Assembly: GCA_963971405.1 (NCBI GenBank)
Contig: OZ020489.1
Coordinates: 1,488,001-1,552,000 of the forward strand
Length of the DNA: 64,000 nt
From: Psococerastis gibbosa
Lineage: Eukaryota > Arthropoda > Insecta > Psocodea > Psocidae
Direction: 5' to 3'
Positions within the stretch are counted from its first letter, which is position 1; every line of letters starts with the position of its first letter. A model generated the notes under the pieces. It had not been told where the DNA came from, searched no databases, and saw nothing but the letters and a program-made list of their open reading frames with translations. This document shows, one piece after another, positions 11,606 to 24,600 of this stretch. Both the position numbers and the translations under genes were made by a program.

Positions 11606-12247
11606 TATGTCTTAAATAGTATATTTCATAATTGATCTTATGGCTCGTTTTTGAACTCTAAAAAACGATTCAAATAAATAATTCCTACAGCTACCCCATA
11701 CCTCAATTCCATAACTGATACGACTCATGAAGAGTGAATTGTATATCATAAGTGCCAATTTCTTGTCGAGTTAGGCAAATCTCCTGATGAGGAAGTGCAC
11801 AGAATTTAATTTCCGATTTAGGTCAATGATGTGAGACTTCCATATACAATTCTCATCTATAGACTCACCCCTAAAAATTTGCACGTTAGAACAATTTTTT
11901 GTAACAGTCTTTACTGCCATATCTTTCCTAGAGGAGTCATAATTGATAATGTTAGTTGTTGCTGACTTAACCAGCAAACCTACACTTTGCTCAGACATTT
12001 TAAAACACTTTCTAAGAGAGTAACAAAATTGTAAAATTTGTCAGCAGCTACGATGGAAGAGGTATCATCTGCATACACTATAGTTTTTGTTGAAGCACCT
12101 GGTAATTTTTTCGTAAACATATTACTGGGAACTGCGGTTTTTTTTATAAAATTAAAATAAAATTCACTGATTCACTTAAACTGATAGGGGACAGAAATTT
12201 AATGAATTATCAAATTCATAGAAAAATATTTTAGCAACAAAAGTTAA

Positions 12248-12430
12248 AGAACCTCGAACTCGAACATGCTTTCCAATTTATCAATTAGTAGATTTAGAAC
12301 ATGAGTAATTTCATAGTAAACAATTTTCCTATGGTTAAATTTCGGATCCCTCGGAGGGGGGGGGGGTCCATCTGACGTCACCGAAGGTGAGGCAACTTCA
12401 ATACAGTATATTATAGAAGGCAAAAATTTC
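12248..12430 (-). repeat. family A repeat, end fragment
   Basis: Contains CGAACATGCTTTCCAATTTA, the AAACAATTTTCCTATGGTTA block and a G run (12354-12365) followed by TGACGTCACCGAAGGTGAGG, as at the corresponding end of other copies. Confidence 0.7.
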
Positions 12431-12602
12431 ACCCTTTACTAATTGAATGGACACAATAATGGTTGTATAAATTAACTTAAGTAAAAAACAGAAATCAACC
12501 TATCCAGGGGGGGGGGCAGTCTTATTGAACGTGAAATTGTTCAATATTTTAAATTTTAAATTTTGTAGCACTTATCAATAAATTAATTGGTTGTGGTTGC
12601 AG

Positions 12603-12668
12603 GGCTCGTGAATTGAGATAGCTTGGCAGCAGTCATGTTCTCCACAGTCTTCTTCTTCCTCTTCGCGG
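12603..12668 (+). CDS. exon with start codon, signal peptide
   Basis: Preceded by TTGTGGTTGCAG (acceptor), so a non-coding exon lies upstream. The 5' UTR part is 12603-12634. ATG at 12635 opens [11 protein letters not shown], and the donor is GTAAGT at 12669. The 34 coding bases end in phase 1. The next exon completes a cleavable signal peptide (AGATA/Q), which is strong support for pairing it with an exon 15.5 kb away. Confidence 0.85.
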
Positions 12669-15600
12669 GTAAGTAAGCCATTATACAATTTGTAAATTTT
12701 GTCAGTGCTGGTTTTAGCAAGCTTCATACTTCATACGTAGGTCTACTGTAGAAAAAAAAAATGAAATAAAACTGAATCATTTCCTTAAACAAACATTCAA
12801 ACCCCTTACGGATGAAATCTTTTTTATTATTATTATTTTCGTTATGATTAGACAGATTAATGACTTTTTCTCATAACTTAGATGAAATTAGTTTCAAATA
12901 GATCAAGGAAAAAGTGTAGAATCGGCTTGGGTTTCCACAAAATATATCCAAAGGGATATATGTGGCAATTCCAGGAATTTGTTCTTGGAATCGTTCTTGA
13001 CGGGCTTAAAGAAAAAAAGAAATGTTAGAAAAAGAGGGCAGAATTTTTGAAAGGTGGGTTTATAGATTAATTAATGAAATTGAAAAGTAAACTTCCATAA
13101 TGCGGAACAGTCTTAAAAGTTTATCTTGAAATAATGAATGGAAATGTGTCTGGTGAACGTTCATGCTTTTCATCAAGCTTTATAAACAATGAGCAAAGAC
13201 CTTATTCCCAAAGCAGAATAAATAGAATAGTAATGTTTTATAAAAACAGTGACGTTATGAGGCAGAGCTAAACAAGTTCGCCTCAAAAAAGGCATGGAAT
13301 GTAGCGGATACCAAAAATTGATCTACAATATAATAGGTAGAAAACTTTTTAATCGGAATTTCTCATTAGTAGTTATAGTTGTTTCGTCACCTTCCCCATA
13401 ATCCAAAGGGTTGTTAAATTACACTTACGAGTAGCTCCGACGTTTACAAATGCAACTTGTACATTTTATTGTTGTACCAACTATTCTACAAAACTGAGTA
13501 CGCCACAGAATTGTTTATGGTTTGATATTTTAGTGTATATTATAATGGTAACCCGGCAACTGAAGTCCTACTGAGTCGCGATTACTATATGATAATTATG
13601 GACTCAATTAATGTATGTTTTTGCAAATAAATATTTTTACACGTGAAATGTCCGCACAATTCAGCACCTTTACTTTATACATTGATTTGTTTGTAGCAGC
13701 AAATATTTTAAAACTATTTATTTCAATGTTATAGTAACCATTTTCACTTCTAAAATATTTGTGGAGGCCCATGGGCCTTACCTCACAAGAATATAATAAC
13801 AATAATAATATATATAATACTATACCTTAGTACCTACTAACTTACCTAGCTGTCAATATAAAGCCTTCTTATTTTGGTTCCTGAAAAAAAACAGGTTGTA
13901 AAAAGTAAAGTAAAAGTAAACAACCGGTCCGAGTTTACTCGAACATGCTTTCCAATTTATCAAAATTAGTAGATAGAGAAAATGAGTAATTTCATGGTAA
14001 ATAATTTTCCTATGGCTAAATTTCCGATATCTCGGGGGAAGGGGGGGGGGGTTTGTCCAGATGACGTCACAGGAGGTGAGGTAAATTTTAGATAGATCAG
14101 ACCGACACAATACCACACAGCAATAATGGCAGGGCACGCAATGCATTTGAGCGTAAATTTTCATAAATCATAAAAAAAAAAATTTGCACAAAACCAAATA
14201 GTTTTTTGGGAAAGCAACCTGTCCAGTTTCGTTACTCAATTCAACACCTAAAATATCCCAGAAGGTAGAAATCATCGATAGAAAGGTTTTGCAGAAAAAT
14301 TATTTTTTAATCATTTTTCATGAAAATTGAGTTATTTTTATTTTTTTACTCCCAGAAGTAAACTATCAAGAGGCAAGCGACCCGTATTTTGTTAACATTA
14401 ATGACGACTACAATATAGTCTATGTGAATTTAAAATAAATCATTGGAGCCGTTTTTGAAAAATAATTTTTTTAGACGTTTTTTTTTTTAGTTTTTTGAGA
14501 ATAAACCCCTCCAAATCAAGTTAGCCTAAAATAAAAAAAATTGTCTCGAGGTATGATTTTTGTGAATCTACATGCAAAATTTCTCCATAATCGGCCGAGT
14601 AGTTTGCCCGGAAATCGATGAACAGACAGACATACAGACAGACAGACAGACAGACAGAGCGACCGGCAGACATTTCGAAAAACCACTTTTTTGGGTTCCT
14701 GGGACCGCAAAACGTTTAAATCCGTTGAAATCTCGAAATCGAAAATTTTGACCATCACAAAGCTTTCCTTATACTACGTACGTATAAATTGGAAAGCAAA
14801 AATAAATCTATTTCCTTCCAGTATTAATATTACTCACTAAGAGCACGCTTAAAGAGGGGGTCCCTTGTTCGCAATGAGTGTCAAGCCAAGAAGAAGGATA
14901 TCCAACACGGATTTTGGGACCTGAATATAATCTATTATAATTCAGTTCAAAACTCTTGTGCGACACTGAGAATTTTCTGCACCAGCCGATCGCATTCAAC
15001 ATAACATACCATATTGGAAAATGATGATGACTTTAAATTCAGTGCTTTGTGGAATTATGTCTTTTCATTATTTTGCAATAGTAATTACTTTATGTTGTTT
15101 GTAAATGTAGCATTGGGACGTGTGTGACTGGTACCCACACAAACAGAATTAAAACAATTGGCCAACCTGAGACAATGGCTGGCGAAACAAGGTGGCGTTT
15201 GGTTAGCCAACGACCAGCCTCTTCAAAACTTATATAACGCTATTTAGTTGTTTAGTTCATGTTTCATTAAATGCTGTACTCGCGATGCTGTATTTATTGT
15301 TAGTTACTACCACAATTCTCGCAGTGTGCTTATTCAGGGACTTATTCGCACATAGCTACTCCGGGACTTAATCCTTTTGCTATTATGGTAGAATAGTATG
15401 TTACACCTCTGACGCAACAATTGCGAGCAGTTGGTTTTGTACGTTACTGCTGGCAGATTGCAGTGGTAGATAACAAAGGCGGGAGGAGGGACACCGTTTG
15501 TCTGGGAAATGACAGGCCGTGGGCCGTGCGGGGGCAGGGGGCACCGCCAAGGGTACACCAACTCTGTGCCACAACTGCACAAATACTCCGTCACTCCACA

Positions 15601-18600
15601 ATTTCATTAAAAGGAAACTATTTTCCAACTGAAATCTCTCAGCATTTTGCACTCAGGCCAATAACCCGAGGCCCATGGGAGGCTGAGGCAATAATAGTAA
15701 TAACAATAATAATTTGTATAATAAAATAAAATTGAAAGTGGCCATCATCATCTTTGTAGCTTGTCGAAGGACGATGCAATTGAATAGGCAGTGTAGACTT
15801 GAATTGGTTTGTATTGCAGTGCTTCGACTCAAGTTAGAGTAATTTAACACACAGTGGTTACAATATGAGCTGTGAGACGAGAACGATACATGCTTACAAT
15901 TAATATTGAATTTGATCCAGCCTGCTTCCATATAGAAAAACCAACTCTGTGTCCACAGCTAAAGGAGCTGATGAGACACAGAGGGTAGATTAAAGATATT
16001 ATTGAATAAGAGAAATAAATACGTAAAAGGAAGATTGAGGAATATTGAATTATCTGAATGTGAACAGCGCCATCTACCGGGAAAAAGGTGAAGCTGGAAG
16101 CAGACTGGTTATTACACATGTGGGACTAAGTGGTCCCCACATTACCCCCCTCCTAAGACTGGAAGTCGGAGAAATGTCGTGGAACGTGGACGTGACGACC
16201 TGAGCGAGTGGTGCGAGTCGGTGGTGTCGGCACGACGTCAGTGGCAGGAAGTGGTGAGGAGACCTTCTCCTGAGGTTTATCTTGAGCAGGATGCTGATGC
16301 GGGGGGTTGATCGTAGACTGGTGAGACGGTTCGTCTGTACTGGCATTAATGTAGGCCTGCTTGACCCTGTCCATTGACACAGTAACCGCACGACCGCGGC
16401 TTGAAATCGTAACTGTTTTGTCGGTGCGACTTAACACAGGGAATGGTCCCGCATAAGGACGTTCGAGGGAAGCACGGACGTGGTCTTGTCTCACGAAAAC
16501 GTGCGTGGCCTTGGCAAGGTCTTGTGGGATGAATGTTTGATGAGCCCCGTGTCTCTTGACGCGAGTGGGGCGTAGTGAGTCGAATTTCCTTCGAAGTGAG
16601 ATGAGAGTGTCCGCCGGACTCTGATTTGAAGGAGGAGTTGTCAGCATCTGTCCTGGTAGTCTTAATGGTTCACCATAGACCAGATCTGCTGGAGAAGCTT
16701 GAAGATCTTTCTTAAGAGTGGCGCGCATGCCCAGTAAAACTAGCGGAAGGGCTTCCGTCCATTTGTCATTGGCATGACACATAATGGAGGCTTTGAGTGA
16801 GCGGTGCATACGCTCTACCATGCCGTTGGATGCAGGGTGGTAACTGGTAGTCCGTGCATGGTGAAATCCGCATAATCGGGCCAGGTCAGCAAACAAATGG
16901 CTCTCAAACTGTCGGCCGCGATCTGTAGTAATTGTCCCCGGGCACCCAAACCGGCTGATCCAGCAGGAAATGAGGGTTCTGGCGACGTTTTCGGCGGTGA
17001 TGTTCACCATAGGAGCGGCTTCCGGCCATCGCGTGAAACGGTCAACGAGTGTTAACAAATACGTGTAGCCTTCCGACGGTGGTAATGGGCCTACAATGTC
17101 GAGGTGTATGTGCTGAAACCGTCGGTCAGGCTGAGTAAAGGTTCCAATCGCAGTGAGGGTGTGTCGATGTATCTTGGACAATTGACAGTCGACACACAGA
17201 CGAGCCCAAGCGCGGCAATCCTTACGGATAGAAGGCCATATGTAGCGTTGGGCAACCAGGTTAGCAGACGCTGCTATTCCTGGGTGATGTAGGCTGTGTA
17301 GGTGCTCGAAAAGTTGTCGACGTAATGGTTTGGGCACAAATGGGCGTTGTATGTCTTGACTAGAATCGCACGTAAGGACTGAATCAGAGCCTGGAATGGG
17401 AACATCAACGAGGATGAGGGACGTCTTTCTACTGGACCGAAGCTCTTTGAGTTCTCTGTCGTCTTTCTGAGCAGAAGAAAGTTGCTCAGGAGATACGGGA
17501 GTAGAGATTGCTTCGATTCTTGAGAATGCATCAGCGGCCAAGTTGTCCTGCCCAGCGATGTATTGGATGTCCGTGGTGAATTGAGAGACGAATTCCATTT
17601 GCCGCATTTGGCGAGGTGAGCAACTTGTTTTTGGATTCTGAAAAGCGTGCGTCAACGGTTTGTGATCGGTATACACGACAAAAGCGCGCGCTTCTAGCAG
17701 GTAACGGAAATGACGAATGGCGTCGTGTACCGCAAGCAATTCGCGATCGTAGGCGGACCATGTTCGTTGGTTTTCTTTAAGTTTCTGCGAGAAGAATGCC
17801 AATGGCTGCCAATGATCGTTGATCCGTTGTTGGACTGTAGCTCCGATACTGGTGTCTGATGCATCTGTGACTAGTGCAATCGGAGCCGTATGATCTGGAT
17901 GCGCGAGTAGGGTGATGCGTGCCAGACTGTGTTTGCATGAGCTGAAAGCTTCGGTAAGCTTTGTTGTCCATGGTATCGTAGCGTTCCCTTTTACCTTGTC
18001 TCCAGATAACAACGTGTTGAGTGGTGCTTGTTCGTTGGCTGCATTTGGTAGGAACCGGCGGTAGTAGTTAATCATGCCAAGGAAACGGCGTAGATCTTTG
18101 AATGTCTTTGGAAGAGGGTATTCAGTGAGTGCCTTTACCCTGTCTGGTAGGGCTTGTGTGCCTTCTGCTGACACGAGGTAACCAAGAAAGCTGATTGACC
18201 CAACGCCGAGGGTACACTTGCTAGGATTAATGACTAGGCCATATTCTCGGAATCGTTGGAAGAGTTGACGTAGGTGTGATTCGTGCTCCTGCTTATCACG
18301 TCAGGGTCACCAATGTAGCTTGTCGAAGGACGATGCAATTGAATAGGCAGTGTAGACTTGAATTGGTTTGTATTGCAGTGCTTCGACTCAAGTTAGAGTA
18401 ATTTAACACACAGTGGTTACAATATGAGCTGTGAGACGAGAACGATACATGCTTACAATTAATATTGAATTTGATCCAGCCTGCTTCCATATAGAAAAAC
18501 CAACTCTGTGTCCACAGCTAAAGGAGCTGATGAGACACAGAGGGTAGATTAAAGATATTATTGAATAAGAGAAATAAATACGTAAAAGGAAGATTGAGGA

Positions 18601-21600
18601 ATATTGAATTATCTGAATGTGAACAGCGCCATCTACCGGGAAAAAGGTGAAGCTGGAAGCAGACTGGTTATTACACATGTGGGACTAAGTGGTCCCCACA
18701 TCTTCAACGCTACGTTAATAATGCCTCGTGTTATAAAAAAAATATGCTGTAACGCATTTCATTATTATCATTATTTTTGCTGCAAGAACGTGTTGGAAAT
18801 ATTTAATAAAAAATAAGTTGATTCCTCCATTGTAGACCAAAAACTGATCTATGATAATTATCTAGTGGAGCCTTTACTTGGAAGGGACAGTCTATTGAAA
18901 GAAAATAATATTAATAATAAGAACCGGTCCGAGTTAACTTGACCGTGCTTTCCAATTTATCAATAAGTAGACATAGACATGTGTAATTTCAAAGGAAATA
19001 ATTTCCCTCTGGTTAAATTTCAGATCCCTCGACGATGAAGGTCCACCTCAATATATTAAAAACCCCTTAAAACTTAATTGCATCTTCAGGAACGAACAGA
19101 CCAATACATTGTAACAGTAGTACAACAATGACACATGCCACGTAATGTATATCGGAGCGTGAATTTTCCATAATTTCTCAAAAAACAATTTTTTGCACAA
19201 CAGCAAATATTTTTTTGGGAATACAACCTGTCCGTTTTTGTTACCCTATTGAACACCTAAAACATACTTGAAGGTAGAAATCATCGATAGAAAGGTTTCA
19301 CAGAAAAATTATTTTTTAGTCATTTTTCATGTAAATTAAGTTCTTTTTATTTTTTTACCCCCAGAAGCAAACAATCAAGCCGCAAGCAACCCCCCGCATT
19401 TTGTTAACATTAATAACGACTACAATATATGTAAATTTAAAAGAGATCGTTGGAGCCATTTTTGAGAAAAAATGTTTTTAGACGTTTTTTCGGAGTTTTT
19501 TGAGAATAAACTCCCCCCCCCCCCCCAATTGAGTTAGCCCAAAATAAAAATAAATGGTCTCAAAGTATGGTGCACATTTCATCAAAATCGGCCGAGTAGT
19601 TTGCCCGAAAATCGATGAACAGACAGACATACAGAAAGACATACAGACAGACATACATACAGACATACAGACATACAGACATACAGACATACAGACACAC
19701 AGACAGAGCGACAGACAGACATTTCGTAAAAACAACTTTTTTGGGTTCCTGGGACCTCAAAATGAGTAAATCCGTTGAAATTTCGGAATCGAAAATTTGG
19801 ACCATCATAAAGCTTTTCTTATACTACGTATAAATTGGAAAGCAATAATACTAGTATATATATGTGTATAGAAATGGAATGTGTCATACTGTACTGTGGG
19901 CCTTGTGGTTATCAACAGTGACTAAGCAAATAGCAGACCTTGCCACTCTACCTTAACCTCAGCTCTGCCGTTAATACCTGTACATACACAGTAAGTAATA
20001 GCCTTTATATCCGAAATAAAAGTTTAATGACTTTTGCAGAATGTGGGTTACGGCGGTTAAAGCTGATTTTTGCTTTTCTATATATACGAAGTGTAAGGAC
20101 AGCTTTGTGATGGTCAACATTTTTGATTCTGAGATTTCAACGGATTTACACGTTTTGAGGTCCCAGGAACCCAAAAAAGTGGTTTAAATACGAAATATCA
20201 GTCGGTCTGTCTGTTAATTGATTTGCCAGCAAACTACTCGGTGGCTTTTGATTTGAAGAAAGTTGGCATGTATATCGTACATTCACAAAAATCATAACTC
20301 GGAATATTTTTTTTTTAATTTTGAGCAACTCAATTTGGGGGGGGGGAGGGGGTTACCCTAAAAAAACTTCTAAAAAAAAACTGCTTAAAAAAAATTATTT
20401 CTCTAAAACGGCTCCAGTGATTTCTTTTAAATTCACATAATTATATTGTAGTTGTTTGTTATTAATGTTAACAAAACGCAATGGATCGTTTGCCCCTTGA
20501 TAGTTTGCTTCTGGGTTAGAAGAATAAAAGAGACTCAATTTTCAAGAAAAATTACTAAAAAATAATTTTTCTGTGGAACCTTTCCATCGATGCTTTCTAC
20601 CTTCAGGTATGTTTTAAGTGTTAAATAGAGTAACAAAACCGAAGAGGTTGGTTTCCCAAAAAAATATTTGTTTTGTGCAAAAATTATTTTTTGAAGAAAT
20701 TATGGAAAATTGACCTTCCAATACATTGCGTACCCTGCCATTATTACTGTGTTGTAATGTATTGGTCTGCCCGTCCTAGAATATGCAATCACATCGGTAA
20801 AGTCAGTGCTTCGGAATAGGGAATGTCTAGGGATCCACAATTTAACCATAAGAAATTTATTAACTATGGAATTACTCATATTATCTATCTGCTAATTGAT
20901 AAATAGGCAAGCATGTTCGAGTAATCTTGGACCTGTCGTTGTATTTTATTTTTCTGCCAAAGCCAGATATGCAGATAGTTCGTGAAATGCCCAATAAATC
21001 GCTATACCTAGGTAGCCTAGAGATTGAAAATTGGAGAAATTGGTTTCACGACCGGAGTCAGATGAACAAGTGGTATTCAGGCTAATGGGCGTAGTACAGT
21101 AGTAGCGATTGCAACTGCAAGTTAACTTTCAGACCGAGCATGGCCCATCACCACGGATTCATTTGGTAAGGAAGTTTGTGACGCAGGCAATTAATGGCTG
21201 GATAAGTTTGGTCGTCAATACCAGCCTACAAGAAATATCTGCGGAGAGGCTCTCTTAATGGAAGAAATTAGTTTTGCAACTAACAATGGCTCTTCTCCTC
21301 ACTATAAACCATTGGCGTAAATAGGGGTTCCCAGGTCCACCCGTAGCCCCCCCCCCCCACTGTACTGTATGTGGTTAGAATGGCCTATTATAATTTCATG
21401 TCATGTCATTTCATTTCATTTCATTTCATTTCTGGAGACAAAGACGTTATGGAGGCTAAAGGCATAGTATCCACAATAACGAAAGGGAAATTAATTCTTA
21501 GTACGCTTATTTTACTCGAAAGACATCATGAAAAAATCAACATATTGACCAAGTACTTTCACAAAAAAGGTAATACTCAAAATGCACAGTTGAAGCGAAA

Positions 21601-24600
21601 ACTTCTTTAGGCGCACCACACACATTTTAGCAGGGTAATAAAATGGACTGGTTCGACACGCGACATGCGACATGCGACATGCCCGATAGAGTGAGGCGCA
21701 CCACACACAGATTTTCGCAGACTGGACACCCCATTTAATTTGCATGTGCGGGTTTAAAGCAACTTTTTGTGCAGATGTAGAATGCCTATCTCAATTTAAA
21801 TTATATCCATGTCTTCGTCTAATCTTCTCCTTTGAGGAAAATGCTATATTTGTTGTGATAGGGCAAAGGGTTCGACTTTGGGGGGAGGAAACGTGAGGAG
21901 GTGCGCCAACAGTTGCTGATTTTCATCGAAAATAGGCCTTTTTCAGCCGCGTTTTTGGAAGTGTTAGTATTAATTTGAAAACTTTAAACTACGTTAGTTC
22001 TTTTCCACCTTCCTTACTCTTTAGAGACATGTATTCAGTTTTACTATCCGTCTCTTCGTTCGGGGTCAGGGGAGTTGGTAAGCCATCACTGTTTCGTCGA
22101 AAAACTGGTTCAAACGGTACTTTTGAATTTAGATGCCTAGAGTAAAAAAATTCCACAGCCTGCAATTTTCAACCGAAATTAATTTTTAATGTCTCATTAG
22201 AAGCAGTATGAATTAAGGTTTCAAACGAGTATACAGTAAATATATATTTTCAAAATGACCCCTTCACCCCTTAAACACAAGTGGAACACAAAATTTGGCT
22301 TTGGGGGGGGGGGGGTCAGGTTTTCAACAAATATCAGCCTCTTTCAGCCGCGTTATTTATTATCTATTTGAAAAAATTCAAACTACTCAACTACTGAAAA
22401 CTTAAGACCGCACGGCAGAAGTGAAAACTTCATTGGTAATCCCAATTAATTTATATGTAGATAGTAAATAATATTATGTATTATGTGGTATTAATGTATT
22501 ATTAGGGATATTGTTCGTAGATTGAATGAGAAACAAATCAGAAATTAAAGTTAATATATTTTATTAAATTCTATATAAATCAAATTATTTTTTACGATGC
22601 TTTTTAAGCATGCATTATTAGCTAATTTTCCCTTTCGTTTTAATTCGTCATCAAGTTTGTTGTTTTGATCCAGCATCGTCGATTTTCCAATCTAAAAAGA
22701 CAGTAGACAGTAGTCCTTCATATCTCATGTTTTTATAACTATATATGAAAATAAAAATAATTGTTAAAATAATTATCATTACGTAACAATTATAACTACA
22801 GGTTTTAATTTAATAGACAATAAAAGACAATTAAGACGTAAGAATTGAATATACTAAAAAATAATTTGATTTGTATAGAATTTATTAAATATTAAGTTTA
22901 ATTTCTGACTTATTTCTCATTCAATCTACGATCTATATATATAATAATACTGCATAATACATATAATATTATTTACTATATGCATATAAATTGATTGGGA
23001 TTGCCAATGAACTAAATGAAGTTTTCACTTGTGCCGTGCGGTCTAAAGCACACACTCGGTTTTTTTCTCCGGGCGGTTCCCCCCCCCTTTCTCCTGGGTC
23101 TACCATGCGCAAAACCTCACACTACCTTAGGCCCATTTATCAATTTTATTCTCCGGGGAGACCCCCGGGCCCCCTTTATCCTGGGTATAGCATGTGTATT
23201 GGTTACTTATACTTGCAAGTTGGATGAGTGCATAGGTTCCAATTTTAGACAAAATTATCCAGCCCCCTCCGAGAAAAATGACTAATTCCGCGCCCGGTAC
23301 CGCCATTTAGGACAAGTTCAGCACTTTGGCCGTCTTGCATATAGAGGATGAGACGTCTAGGTCGCTGAGCTTGTAAAAAAATGCTATAAACTTAGCATAT
23401 ATTGAACAAAACCAGCCAGACCAGACGTATAGACCTATGTAAATGTATGTTAGTTTCTTAAAAGAACCGGTGCAGGTGAACCCAGACATGCCTTCCTATT
23501 TATTAATAAGTATGGGTACCGAGATAGATGCGATAATATACATATAGTGGAGTGCAATTAGACAAAAACCTCGGAATCCAGGGACAGTCCATGAATATTT
23601 ATAAAAATTTTAAAAATATGTTGTATGGAAAAAAGTTAAAAAAAATTTTCACTTCTCTCAATTTTTAGCTACAGGGTGTGGCCGCATAACTTCCTCTTTT
23701 TGTAATGCGCGCCATTCGGTCGGTGGATGTCGTAGCGAAGTGTTTATGGTCTCGTTCGAGAGGTGGGACTATACACTTTTGTCTTGGGCGTACATAGTTC
23801 CGAAGATCAAAACATTTAGATCACGTCTCCCAATCTCGATACATTGAGTAATAGTGGAGCGCCGTAAGTAAAAAAAAAAAAAAAAAATGGTAATACCTCG
23901 GAACTCAGGAATTGGGAGACGTGATCTAAGTGTTTTGATCTTCAAAACAATGTAAGACGGAAGTGTATAGTCCCACCTCTCGACAATACCAATAACACTC
24001 CGTTACGACAAAAACCGACTGAATGGCGCGCATTACAAAACAGGAAGTTGTTTTGTTTTGTTTACTTAAAAATTGAGATGGGGCAATTTTTTTTTTTTAA
24101 CTTTTTTCTATATTCTATAAAAAACAAATTTCCAAAGTTCTTATAAATATTCATTGACTGGCCCTGAATTCCGAGGCTTTTCCATTTTTTGACTTACGGC
24201 ACTCCACTAAAATACTCAATGTATCGAGATTGGGAGACGTGTTCTAAATATTTTCATCATTGGAACTATGTACAACTACGGCAAAAGCGTCTAGTCCCAC
24301 CTCTCGAACGAGACCATAAGCACTTCGCTACGACATCCAGCGACCGAATGGCGCGCATTACAAAAAGAGGAAATTATGCGGCCACACCCTGTATCTAAAA
24401 ATTGAGAGCGGTGAAAAAAAAAATTTTAACTTTTTTTCTATATACCACTAACACACTAACAACACATTTTTAAAACTTTTATAAATATTCGTGGACTGTC
24501 CCTGGATTCCGAGGTTTTGTCTAATTGCACTCCACTAATATGAGTAGTTGCAAGGTAAATAATGGGATAGGGTTAAATTATGTTTGCTCAGTATTGAATT

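Larger units (their letters stand above)
9340..12130 (-). mobile_element. older CR1/Jockey-like LINE, split by an RTE insertion
   Basis: Two pieces of one minus-strand LINE flank the RTE copy. The upstream piece (12130 to about 11622) contains the reverse-transcriptase catalytic motif as VYADDTS near 12070-12085 and then WKSHIIDLNRKLNSVHFLIR. The downstream piece (9650-9340) reads LLYAKEVAEENEQLFN and PINVAINFYNRLPISFKAIS, the usual C-terminal segment. The frames carry stops and shifts. It is older than the element inserted in it, and its sequence resumes across the insertion after one copy of the 16-base duplication is removed. Confidence 0.7.
15755..18700 (-). mobile_element. CsRn1-type Ty3/Gypsy LTR element, broken copy
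   Basis: Two 387-base LTRs (15755-16141 and 18314-18700) that look identical by eye flank a shortened internal region carrying only the rear part of pol (RNase H and integrase). Flanking TCTT occurs at 15751-15754 and 18701-18704, a 4-base target duplication. Internal sequence is almost the same as the copy at 59297-64000. Broken and unable to act alone. Identical LTRs mean the insertion is recent. Confidence 0.95.

Noticed and set aside
18297-18312. A tRNA 3' end with CCA-like sequence
   Set aside because: It is the primer-binding site of the LTR element, directly inside the LTR, not a tRNA gene.
19478-19833. Cys/Ser/Val-rich or Gln/Thr-rich open frames (also near 14516, 24922, 25027, 43672, 57747)
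   Set aside because: They are translations of the (CTGT)n or (CAGA)n tract in family A in different frames, with no conserved starts.
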